A program made the position numbers and the translations under genes. Below the pieces are notes generated by a model. That model had not been told where the DNA came from and did not search any database. It worked only from the letters and a program-made list of their open reading frames with translations. A stretch of 7,339 nucleotides of DNA from Treponema sp. (GTDB taxonomy: Bacteria > Spirochaetota > Spirochaetia > Treponematales > Breznakiellaceae): NCBI GenBank assembly GCA_031256115.1, contig JAIRRF010000144.1:1-7339 (forward strand), in the 5' to 3' direction. Shown in pieces: positions 1 through 5,764 of the stretch. Within the stretch, counting starts at the first letter, position 1, and each line of letters opens with the position of its first letter.

Positions 1-2
1 TA

Positions 3-869
3 AAAAAAAATAAAAAATTAATAACATTGGATGGAAAAAAAATAACAGATCGCAAAGATCTTTTGGAAACTGTTCCAGTTGTTATTTTTTGTTATGAAGA
101 TATGGAATTTGTCTCTGGCGGACAGGAAAGACGACGCTGGTTTTTTGATCAAACGCAAAGCCTGTATGACCCTATTTATTTGGACGATCTACGTAAATAC
201 CGCCGGGTACTTAAAACACGTAATGTAGTTCTTAAAGATGCAAAAAACAGCGGAAATTTTCAGAATGCCTCAAAAATTCTTGATGTTCTTGATCCCCAAT
301 TAAGCGAATATGGTATAAGGCTTATGGAAAAAAGGGATAGAGCAGCAAAGTCGTTTTCTGTTGTTTTTAGCCAGCTATACCAAGAAGTGTCAGGTATTAC
401 TGGTATAGTTGTTAATTACGTGCCTTCCTGGAAAACTGTTGGGACGATCTATAATGCAGAAACCATTGCCGCTGTGGTACAGGTTCTGGCTGAACGTAGA
501 TCTGCGGATTTAACCAACGGCATAACTCTGTCCGGACCACACCGGGACCGGTATCTTTTTTTAAGGAATGAAAAGCCGGAGGAATTTTCCGGAAATGCTT
601 CTACGGGACAACGGCGTCTTTTAGCATTGCTTCTCCGGATTGCCCAGGCTCGGTGTTTTTCTTATTTTACCGGGAAAACACCGGTATTACTCCTGGATGA
701 TGTATTATTGGAACTGGACGGAGAAAAGCGTCGGCGGTTTCTTTCGGTTATGCCTGCCTATGAACAGGCCTTTTTTACTTTTTTACCGGAAGAACCATAT
801 AAAAACTATTGTAACCCCGATACTCTGGTATATTATGTGAAAGCCGGAACCATTCGTCGCGGAGTTTGA
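3..869 (+). CDS. recF: DNA replication/repair protein RecF, C-terminal part (5' end outside window)
   Basis: RecF is a cytoplasmic SMC/ABC-like ATPase that helps load RecA at single-strand gaps and stalled forks. The frame is open to the left edge, and the visible codons already match the region following the N-terminal Walker A motif, so the true start lies upstream; the TTG at 27 is not the start. Visible family features are the 'PVVIFCYEDM' segment followed by an 'ERRRWFFD' stretch (typical RecF 'FsPEDL...RR.flD'), the 'LSGPHRD' block, the ABC signature 'STGQRR' (about 600-617), Walker B 'VLLLDD' (about 684-701) and a D-loop 'ELD'. About 288 residues remain of a family usually near 360. 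The Walker A lysine cannot be checked. The stop is followed at once by a DUF721 gene, as in many dnaA-dnaN-recF clusters. The Walker B and signature residues look intact, so the gene is probably functional. Confidence 0.93.
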   Translation, partial: KKNKKLITLDGKKITDRKDLLETVPVVIFCYEDMEFVSGGQERRRWFFDQTQSLYDPIYLDDLRKYRRVLKTRNVVLKDAKNSGNFQNASKILDVLDPQLSEYGIRLMEKRDRAAKSFSVVFSQLYQEVSGITGIVVNYVPSWKTVGTIYNAETIAAVVQVLAERRSADLTNGITLSGPHRDRYLFLRNEKPEEFSGNASTGQRRLLALLLRIAQARCFSYFTGKTPVLLLDDVLLELDGEKRRRFLSVMPAYEQAFFTFLPEEPYKNYCNPDTLVYYVKAGTIRRGV

Positions 870-883
870 AGGAGAAGCTGATC

Positions 884-1195
884 GTGAAAAAAGCAGGAGA
901 AATTCTGGCCGCTTTTTTTGACAATGATTCGTTAAAAAAAACCGAGGAAATGGGTAGATTGTTTTCTTCCACAGTCTGGTCAGGATTGCTGGAAAGCTGT
1001 AATCTTTCCCAGGGTATATCTCATTCGCGGATTGCTGAATTGGAAAAAACCGTTTTACTAATTGAAGCGGATCACCCCGGCTGGATTCAACTGCTCCAGA
1101 CAAAACAACGGGAACTTTTAAATGCGGCCAGACGGCGTTTCCCGGAAATTGCTCTGACGGGGATTTCTTTTCGTTTAAGTCGATCTAAACCGTAA
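884..1195 (+). CDS. DUF721 domain protein (DciA-like family)
   Basis: This 103-residue protein shows the DUF721 pattern: an N-terminal 'AGEILAAFF' helix, a central 'W' segment ('SSTVWSGLLE'), then 'LEKTVLLIEADHPGWIQLLQTKQRELLNAA' broken by typical hydrophobic spacing, ending in a strand 'ISFRL'. DUF721 proteins commonly sit next to recF, and some members (DciA) load the replicative helicase; whether this one does is inference. I chose the GTG at 884 over an in-frame TTG at 866. A good Shine-Dalgarno AAGGAG (869-874) lies 9 bases before the GTG, and the TTG would overlap the recF stop without a ribosome site. It is probably co-transcribed with recF. In many bacteria gyrB follows; here the next gene is convergent. 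Confidence 0.75.
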   Translation: MKKAGEILAAFFDNDSLKKTEEMGRLFSSTVWSGLLESCNLSQGISHSRIAELEKTVLLIEADHPGWIQLLQTKQRELLNAARRRFPEIALTGISFRLSRSKP

Positions 1196-1210
1196 CCCCA
1201 TGATTATTTA

Positions 1211-1232
1211 CCAAAACGCATTAGTGTTTTGG
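1211..1232. terminator. Hairpin between convergent genes, possible bidirectional terminator
   Basis: A 9-bp stem (CCAAAACGC / GTGTTTTGG, one G-T wobble) closes a 4-base ATTA loop between the DUF721 stop and the convergent nucleotidyltransferase gene, overlapping the latter's stop codon. The position suits a terminator serving both transcripts. No clean T-run follows on either strand, so intrinsic termination is uncertain. Confidence 0.35.
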
Positions 1233-2162
1233 ATCGACATGGATGTTGCAGTCCCAAAGCTTCTCCGGATATATCCCGGCGGCGGTAAATTCGGCGACCT
1301 GCTTAATTGCCGCTTCCCGGTCTTCTTTATAGGTAACGCCGAACCAGGGAGAATCCGCTTCCAGGGCTCGTATTTTTAAAAGATTATTTTTAATAAACCA
1401 ATCTGCCGCCATGGGAAGATAACATTCTGCTTTAGGATTTTCTCCGGATGAAGCAAGGAAATTGTCAAAATAGTGTTTTAAATCATTAAAAACTGTAGAA
1501 GGGAAACCCCAGAAGTTCATCGACACCGGCGTTGAGTCCGGCAGGTAATGTCTGGAGCCATCAAGTCCGGTATTATATATTTTTCCGTCTGCTTCCCGGG
1601 CAATGGCTGTAAGTTCATTTACTGAGGCAAGGTAGCCATTCGTTATTTCGCAGAATCCCCGGGCCACTGTGCCCTGAGGGCTAAGGGTTTTTTCCAGACG
1701 ATACGGGACAATGGCGCCTTCTTTTAATTCTTTTGATGCAAGAAAAGACCCTATCGCATCAAAGGCTTCCCTGCCGTAGAAATCGTCAGCGTTGATTACC
1801 GCAAAAGGCGCGTCAATTAATTCCCCGGCGCAAAGCAACGCATGGGTTGTCCCCCAGGGTTTTGTCCGGTTTATTTCCTTCGATTTGGCAAGCACTTTTG
1901 AGGGGATTAAACTGTCCATCTCCTGAAATGCCAGTTCGCAGGGAAAATTTCCGGCAATCCGGGAAAGTACAAATTCCCGAAAATCCGCTTCTATATCCTT
2001 TCGGATAATAAAAACCGCTTTTCCAAAACCTGAACGCTTTGCGTCAAATACAGAATAATCCAGCAGTACTTCGTTGTTTTTCCCTATCTTGTCCATCTGT
2101 TTCAGCCCGCCATAACGGCTTCCTATCCCTGCTGCCAGCACCACAATAATGGGTTTTCTCAT
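1221..2162 (-). CDS. Nucleotidyltransferase (NDP-sugar pyrophosphorylase-like)
   Basis: This 313-residue protein has a Rossmann-like nucleotidyltransferase fold that would couple an NTP to a sugar phosphate or similar acceptor; the substrate cannot be read from sequence. Residues 9-22 (LAAGIGSRYGGLKQ) are a variant of the GxGxR...K nucleotide-binding signature. PWGTTHALL (102-110) matches the usual 'GTaHAl' base-binding loop. NADDFYG (124-130) carries the metal-binding aspartates. A later 'SMNFWGF' (214-220) and 'WFGVTYKED' (273-281) are typical of the family's C-terminal part. The ATG start overlaps the thyX stop (ATGA), and a strong Shine-Dalgarno GGGAGG lies in 2167-2173, so it is translated from the thyX transcript. 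It could be a hexose-1-phosphate nucleotidylyltransferase or a relative acting on another phosphosugar. A link to dTMP synthesis is not implied by the operon alone. Confidence 0.8.
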   Translation of the reverse strand: MRKPIIVVLAAGIGSRYGGLKQMDKIGKNNEVLLDYSVFDAKRSGFGKAVFIIRKDIEADFREFVLSRIAGNFPCELAFQEMDSLIPSKVLAKSKEINRTKPWGTTHALLCAGELIDAPFAVINADDFYGREAFDAIGSFLASKELKEGAIVPYRLEKTLSPQGTVARGFCEITNGYLASVNELTAIAREADGKIYNTGLDGSRHYLPDSTPVSMNFWGFPSTVFNDLKHYFDNFLASSGENPKAECYLPMAADWFIKNNLLKIRALEADSPWFGVTYKEDREAAIKQVAEFTAAGIYPEKLWDCNIHVDPKH

Positions 2163-3019
2163 TTTTGCCTCCCGGTCTGTATTTTTTCTTTAAATCGTTC
2201 AAGAGCTTTACCGGTCAATGCTTTATCTCTGCCTTCCATAATCCCGCTTTCGTTTACCTGGAGACGGCGTTGTAATTCTTCAAATTCACTGCGGGAAAAA
2301 CGTACTGCACTCAGTATATTTTCATCAAAAGAAGCACAGCACCGTGGGGCAATTTTTTTGGTTATATCCAACAAAATTTCGGCATATAACTTGATTTCTT
2401 TCTGGGCATGGGGATCGAGTCTGAGTTTTAAAAAATGAAACAGGTTGTGCAGATCAATTTGCCAGTACCATTCGGTATATAACGAAAGGGGTAGATTGAT
2501 CCTGGCCAGTTCTCTGGCTAGCCCTTTCTCTAACAATTGGGCATATTCCATATAGGCTTTTTTTTGGGCTGTTTCAAAGTTATTACGGATTGTTCCGGCA
2601 GCTTCAGGGTCCAATATGACATCGCTGCGCCCTTGCTTGTTATCAACGCCCTGACCGGCCAAATCTCCCGGTGCGGGAAGGTAAAAATCATCTTTTAAAA
2701 CCGAATAACGGCCAGATACTTCGTTAAGCCGTGCGGTACGGTGCCGTATCCATTGACGGGCTACAAAGATGGGCAATTTTACATGAAAAGTTAACACAAC
2801 CTGTTCAAACGGACTGGTATGCCCATTTCGTAAAAGATAATCAATAAGGGCGGCATCCTCCCGATATGACTTTGTTCCTTCTCCATAGGACACCCGGGCA
2901 GACTGGACTACCCGCTCATCTCCTCCCATATAATCAACCAGCCTGACAAATCCTTTGTCCAATACGGCATATTCAATGTCCAGGATTGCTTCCGCCTCGT
3001 CTACTATGCAATGGGCCAT
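2159..3019 (-). CDS. thyX: Flavin-dependent thymidylate synthase ThyX
   Basis: ThyX makes dTMP from dUMP using methylene-tetrahydrofolate and FAD with NAD(P)H, in the cytoplasm. The diagnostic ThyX motif RHRx7S is present as RHRTARLNEVS (residues 92-102 from the chosen start), preceded by 'HTSPFE' (67-72). A later segment 'LDPHAQKEIKLYAE' matches the family's 'hAQ.EI' dUMP/FAD-binding helix. At 286 residues it is longer than many ThyX proteins, with an extra charged C-terminal tail. I chose the ATG at 3019: Shine-Dalgarno AAGGTGG (3027-3033) is 7 bases upstream, while a GTG two codons earlier (3025) would be only one base from it. It is the first gene of a two-gene operon with the nucleotidyltransferase (ATGA overlap) and is probably driven by the extended -10 promoter at 3051-3059. 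No thyA is seen here. Confidence 0.93.
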   Translation of the reverse strand: MAHCIVDEAEAILDIEYAVLDKGFVRLVDYMGGDERVVQSARVSYGEGTKSYREDAALIDYLLRNGHTSPFEQVVLTFHVKLPIFVARQWIRHRTARLNEVSGRYSVLKDDFYLPAPGDLAGQGVDNKQGRSDVILDPEAAGTIRNNFETAQKKAYMEYAQLLEKGLARELARINLPLSLYTEWYWQIDLHNLFHFLKLRLDPHAQKEIKLYAEILLDITKKIAPRCCASFDENILSAVRFSRSEFEELQRRLQVNESGIMEGRDKALTGKALERFKEKIQTGRQK

Positions 3020-3050
3020 GCACACGCCACCTTCCAGCTCATATGAAAAA

Positions 3051-3059
3051 AGTATAACA
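3051..3059 (-). promoter_or_regulatory. Extended -10 promoter of the thyX operon
   Basis: Read on the minus strand, TG-T-TATACT forms an extended -10 element. Transcription would start near 3044, giving a leader of about 25 bases that contains the thyX Shine-Dalgarno. No convincing TTGACA-like -35 is seen at the right distance, which is acceptable for extended -10 promoters. Confidence 0.5.
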
Positions 3060-3122
3060 AAGCCTTGAGAAACAATATATATTCGCTGAGCTAGTCATAC
3101 AAATAAACAATATTCAATTCAG

Positions 3123-3295
3123 CAAAGGGACATCCGGGTGTTCCTAATAACTAAGGAGGCGCAGCATAAAAAATCCTGCGGGGCCTGTGCATGGCAATGC
3201 CACTGTCGCTGGCAGTGACCTTACCATGCACACCCGCCACGCCATCATTCTGGCTGCGCCTCCAATTTACCCCGGAACACCCGGATGTCCCTTTG
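3123..3295. repeat. Palindromic repeat element A, copy 1 (complete)
   Basis: This is a long hairpin-forming element. The outer arms are perfect complements over 22 bp (3123-3144 with 3274-3295). After a 10/10-base internal loop, a second perfect 11-bp stem follows (3155-3165 GGAGGCGCAGC with 3253-3263). Inside lie GTGCATGG / CCATGCAC and an apical hairpin around CACTG...CAGTG (3201-3217). The inner 151 bp recur at 4779-4930 with about 93% identity in the same orientation. No ORF with a plausible start lies inside. It resembles MITE- or REP/BIME-type mobile repeats; no target-site duplication was identified. Confidence 0.85.
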
Positions 3296-3360
3296 TCGGC
3301 ATTAGTACAGTAATATGACTGGCTCAACGGTAAATATGGTCAGATATCGTCATGCCGATA
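3294..3360. repeat. Smaller inverted repeat adjoining element A
   Basis: TCGGCAT (3296-3302) pairs with ATGCCGA (3352-3358), extendable by two more pairs including a wobble, and an inner ATATGAC / GTCAGATAT match with a small bulge lies between. It starts exactly where palindrome A ends, so it may be an older neighbouring insertion or part of a larger structure. The arms are short and chance is possible. Confidence 0.35.
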
Positions 3361-3499
3361 AGGGCTGGTATTGATAATGTTGACGAATTGCCAAAATTAT
3401 GATAAGTTTTCATTTGCCCTTGTTAAAAATGTTATATAAATGAGGGTATATGCAACGGTGTAATTCCAAAGAATAATTATGAATTTTTAGGATATTAAC

Positions 3500-3664
3500 A
3501 TGCTTAGAGAATGTGGAGTTTGTAGAAATGGAAACACAATTTGTAGTGATAAATGTGCAACATTTAGAGATCTTCAAAAATTAAGAGAAAAAATGAATAA
3601 CCCAAAAATTGAAAATACCATTGAAAAATTAAGAAAAAATGAATTAAGAAATAAAAATCCATAA
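3500..3664 (+). CDS. Cysteine-rich 54-residue mini-protein, putative zinc-binding
   Basis: This is a 54-codon ORF with ATG start and TAA stop in an otherwise gene-free stretch. It has Shine-Dalgarno-like AGGA (3489-3492) 7 bases before the start. The N-terminal part carries four cysteines in a C-x2-C-x6-C-x3-C arrangement (C5, C8, C15, C19), fitting a small zinc-binding knuckle. The remainder is a charged Lys/Glu/Arg/Asn-rich tail likely to be helical. All six arginines are AGA, unlike the CGN-rich neighbours, and the region is markedly AT-rich, suggesting recent acquisition or a separate origin. I do not recognise the family. It could be nucleic-acid-binding or a mobile-element cargo gene; no partner gene is adjacent. 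The regular cysteine spacing, ribosome site and intact frame argue against a chance ORF. Confidence 0.5.
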   Translation: MLRECGVCRNGNTICSDKCATFRDLQKLREKMNNPKIENTIEKLRKNELRNKNP

Positions 3665-3781
3665 AGAAAAAACTGCCGAATTATATCGTTAATTGTATGA
3701 AAGCTCAGCGGCAAATCATGGTAAATTGAGGCTTTAGCTTGCAGTGGGGTATTTCATTTGGTAAACTAGCTTACCTGCTTT

Positions 3782-4204
3782 ATGGATACACTCTTAGTAC
3801 GTCAGTCGATCCGTAATTCCGCCAGGATAAGCTTTTCCCGATCCGGCGGGCCAGGCGGGCAAAATGTGAATAAATTAAACACCAAGGCTACTTTGCGAAT
3901 AAAGCTTTCTGATTTAAAGGGTCTTTCCGAAACAGAATTCTGCCGTTTGCAGGAAATATTGGGATCCAGGCTATGTTTGGATAATGAGCTTGTTATCAAT
4001 TCCAGCGAAGAACGTTCCCAGCGGATAAACCTGGAACGGGCCTATGCCAGAGCAGAAACACTAATTACTGTTTCTGCCCGGCTTCCAAAAAAGCGCAAAG
4101 CTTCCAGGCCATCCGCTGCCATTCGGGAAAACCGCCTTAGGGCTAAACGTTTAATTAGTGAAAGAAAAGCCAACAGGCGTTATTCACAGGGAATGGAGGA
4201 ATAA
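3782..4204 (+). CDS. arfB: Peptidyl-tRNA hydrolase ArfB (YaeJ family), ribosome rescue
   Basis: ArfB enters the A site of ribosomes stalled at mRNA ends and hydrolyses the peptidyl-tRNA. The GGQ catalytic loop is present near the N-terminus as SRSGGPGGQNVNK (residues 20-32), the class I release-factor-like domain. The C-terminal 40 residues are rich in Lys/Arg ('KKRKASRP', 'RLRAKRLISERKANRRY'), the tail that in ArfB threads into the empty mRNA channel. At 140 residues it is full length for the family and far too short for a release factor with codon-recognition domains. The ATG at 3782 is the first start after an in-frame TAG (3767-3769) and places GGQ correctly, but no Shine-Dalgarno precedes it. 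A parS site begins 4 bases after its stop. Confidence 0.9.
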   Translation: MDTLLVRQSIRNSARISFSRSGGPGGQNVNKLNTKATLRIKLSDLKGLSETEFCRLQEILGSRLCLDNELVINSSEERSQRINLERAYARAETLITVSARLPKKRKASRPSAAIRENRLRAKRLISERKANRRYSQGMEE

Positions 4205-4207
4205 CAA

Positions 4208-4223
4208 TGTTTCACGTGAAACA
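4208..4223. other. parS centromere site 1 (perfect)
   Basis: TGTTTCACGTGAAACA is a perfect 16-bp palindrome matching the broadly conserved parS consensus TGTTNCACGTGNAACA, the binding and CTP-dependent loading site for ParB. It sits immediately after the arfB stop, and flanking bases extend the palindrome to 18 bp (4207-4224). In most bacteria with ParABS, parS sites cluster near oriC, which fits recF 3.3 kb away. parA and parB are not in the window. Confidence 0.9.
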
Positions 4224-4299
4224 TATTACTGTTCCTTTTGGGTTTACACTTGTTCCGCAGGGGCTAATATTCCCGGCATATTTCGCCGAAAATAAGTTG

Positions 4300-4305
4300 T
4301 ATAAT
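4300..4305 (+). promoter_or_regulatory. -10 element upstream of the exported protein gene at 4326
   Basis: A perfect TATAAT lies 20 bases before the next gene's ATG and just upstream of its Shine-Dalgarno GGAGG (4317-4321). Transcription from about 4312 would give a short leader. No good -35 hexamer was found 16-18 bases upstream. Confidence 0.45.
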
Positions 4306-4325
4306 TGTCCTAATTTGGAGGATTT

Positions 4326-4733
4326 ATGAAAAAAGTGATTTTTCTGGTTATTTTTGGGATTATTGGCTGGACAGTTTTTACCCAAAATGTACCCATAGTT
4401 TTTAAAGTAAATTCGTATTTAATCAGCCAAAGGCAGACTGCCAATTTATATACCAAGGCGGAATTAATCATAGATGATGAAGCACAGACCTGGGAGATTA
4501 TTTTATACCGCAGTAATAACGCTAAACCGGAACGGATAAAACTGGAAAAATACGAAGATATTGGTCGTAATATTGGTGTATTCAGGACAGTTATCATTCA
4601 GGAAGCTGCCGGCAATACGGCAGGCAATAATCTATTTGCCTATATGCCTGGCTTTGACGGTAATAAAATCAGGATAGATCTTTGTGATAATAAAACCGAA
4701 AACGTAAGACGGCGTTTGATTATAGAATTCTGA
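4326..4733 (+). CDS. Exported hypothetical protein between two parS sites
   Basis: This is a 135-residue protein I do not recognise. Residues 1-19 form a signal peptide (MKK followed by a hydrophobic run, then TQN), so the mature protein is probably periplasmic or surface-exposed. No lipobox cysteine is seen. The mature part has alternating hydrophobic strands ('AELIIDD', 'WEIILYR', 'GVFRTVII', 'KIRIDL', 'RRLIIEF'), suggesting a small beta-rich domain. The start is well supported by Shine-Dalgarno GGAGG at 4317-4321 and a TATAAT at 4300-4305. It is a single-gene unit bracketed by parS sites about 0.5 kb apart. No catalytic motif is visible and no function is proposed. Confidence 0.7.
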   Translation: MKKVIFLVIFGIIGWTVFTQNVPIVFKVNSYLISQRQTANLYTKAELIIDDEAQTWEIILYRSNNAKPERIKLEKYEDIGRNIGVFRTVIIQEAAGNTAGNNLFAYMPGFDGNKIRIDLCDNKTENVRRRLIIEF

Positions 4734-4749
4734 TGTTTCACGTGAAATA
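4734..4749. other. parS-like site 2 (one mismatch)
   Basis: TGTTTCACGTGAAATA matches the parS consensus at every constrained position except one (C to T at position 15). The core TTTCACGTGAAA is intact. It follows directly on the stop codon of the exported-protein gene and lies 526 bp from the perfect site. The single mismatch may weaken ParB nucleation, but a second near-perfect match this close is unlikely by chance. Confidence 0.75.
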
Positions 4750-4778
4750 TTTTAAAAACCTTAACTTACTACATTGCT

Positions 4779-4930
4779 ATCCGGGTGTTCCTAATAACCA
4801 AGGAGGCGCAGCATAAAAAAATCCTGCGGGGCCTGTGCATGGCAATGCCACTGCCGTCGGCAGTGACCTTACCATGCACACCCGCCACGCCTTTTTCCTG
4901 GCTGCGCCCCCAATTTACCCAGGAACACCC
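4779..4930. repeat. Palindromic repeat element A, copy 2 (terminal arms degenerate)
   Basis: This 152-bp copy is about 93% identical to 3132-3282 (around ten substitutions and one added A) and has the same orientation. It keeps the inner stems (GGAGGCGCAGC 4802-4812 with 4901-4910, one mismatch; GGGTGTTCC 4783-4791 with 4922-4930) but lacks the outermost arm seen in copy 1. The apical hairpin CACTGCCG-T-CGGCAGTG is a perfect stem here, whereas copy 1 pairs the same positions through wobbles. A spurious 60-codon frame over it is not a gene. Confidence 0.85.
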
Positions 4931-4991
4931 AGACAGACGCAAATGCGGTAATTTAAGTTTTTATTAAATGCGAAGGCTATTACATGGCATG

Positions 4992-5216
4992 AAGACCTCA
5001 ACTTGCAGCTGAACCAGCCATACAACGTGTTCTAAGAGTTATAGTGGTAGGGTTGAGTTCCCTGATCAGTCCATTTTGGCATGCGTAAGCAAATGTGATG
5101 CCAAGAAGCATCCGTCAATAATGCCATGACCAGCATGGACTGAGCGGGGAACTTAACCCCACCGACATAATTTATTTAGCTTGCTTGTATGTGGTTCAGC
5201 GATAAATTGGGGTTTT
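4992..5216. repeat. Long imperfect palindrome B (225 bp)
   Basis: This second, unrelated hairpin element fills the interval up to the META-domain gene. Matching blocks are 5044-5074 with 5135-5166 (mostly paired, several G-T wobbles), CATACAA (5019-5025) with TTGTATG (5185-5191), and GCTGAACCA (5008-5016) with TGGTTCAGC (5192-5200), continuing to about 4992/5216 with small gaps. The central 60 bp hold smaller hairpins such as TTGGCAT (5076-5082) with ATGCCAA (5098-5104). No ORF lies inside. The right arm ends in the stop codon of the - strand gene. Confidence 0.75.
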
Positions 5217-5733
5217 ATTGACTGAAGACCATTATTAGATCTTTGTTGTCGGAATCAGTACAATAAAGTTCTAGTTTACCGCGATTAATTTTCCAGCTTT
5301 TTGCAGCGCCTAGATATTGGAAGTACTCTTCTTCCCGGACACGCTGGGGAGTTAAAAAAATGGACGCCATCATTGTACTGGCTATAGGTGTTATGGTTAA
5401 TGCGTTATTATCTCCTGCCTGATACACAGTAAAATACCGGTTTGGAGCGGCCCTCCCGCTGATCCGTTCGTTTGTTATGCTTAAAGTAAAAATGTCTTTC
5501 ATGTCTTTAGGAAGCTCTTTCCTTATAAGTACAACGGTTCTATCGGAAAATTTTAACTCTGTAAGTTTCCAGGTTTTTTTTAAAATAGTTTTTAGAAAAT
5601 TACTGCCTGTGGATCCGGCCTGGGCTGCACTATCCAGGGTTCCGGTTCCTTGAGCATTGCCGGCTACTATGTTTATAAATAAAAAACCGCAAACCAGAAA
5701 AACGCCGATAACTTTGTTTTTATGAGGCATCAT
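5215..5733 (-). CDS. Exported META-domain (HslJ-like) protein
   Basis: This 172-residue protein has an N-terminal signal peptide (KNK, a hydrophobic stretch, then GNAQG, a likely cleavage after 'GNA'), then a Ser/Gly/Ala-rich linker, then a META-like domain. The domain features are 'TWKLTEL' at its start, 'ISGRAAPNRYF' (family 'i.G..gCN.y'), 'TITPIASTMMA' (family 'i.sT.MaC'), and 'EEEYFQYLGAAKSWKI' plus 'KLELY' near the end. The two cysteines often seen in META domains are replaced, so no disulfide is expected there. Members include HslJ, an envelope protein linked to novobiocin resistance; the biochemical role is unknown. Two adjacent ATGs (5733 and 5730) share Shine-Dalgarno GGGAG (5738-5742). 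The gene is divergent from the NlpC/P60 gene. Confidence 0.65.
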   Translation of the reverse strand: MMPHKNKVIGVFLVCGFLFINIVAGNAQGTGTLDSAAQAGSTGSNFLKTILKKTWKLTELKFSDRTVVLIRKELPKDMKDIFTLSITNERISGRAAPNRYFTVYQAGDNNALTITPIASTMMASIFLTPQRVREEEYFQYLGAAKSWKINRGKLELYCTDSDNKDLIMVFSQ

Positions 5734-5764
5734 GACTCTCCCTTTACTTTTATTCCCTAATTAT

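Noticed and set aside
27..29. TTG as the start codon of recF
   Set aside because: The frame stays open to the window edge and the encoded sequence begins in the middle of the RecF fold, so the true start lies upstream.
866..868. TTG as the start of the DUF721 gene
   Set aside because: It has no ribosome site and overlaps the recF stop; the GTG at 884 has AAGGAG at good spacing and fits the family N-terminus.
783..1103. Minus-strand frames over recF and DUF721
   Set aside because: These are shadows of well-supported + strand genes, with no ribosome site or recognisable product.
3023..3025. GTG as the start of thyX
   Set aside because: It sits one base from the Shine-Dalgarno; the ATG at 3019 has 7-base spacing.
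3026..3499. Possible tRNA, riboswitch or other known RNA in the gap upstream of the Cys4 ORF
   Set aside because: No cloverleaf, T-loop or known aptamer signature was found; the structure present is explained by palindrome A and the small inverted repeat.
4785..4967. 60-codon frame across palindrome A copy 2
   Set aside because: It lies on a hairpin repeat, its composition is not protein-like, and the same frame is not kept in copy 1.
3123..5216. CRISPR array from repeated sequence
   Set aside because: The repeats are two 150-bp palindromic copies 1.5 kb apart plus one unrelated palindrome, with no regular short repeat-spacer pattern.
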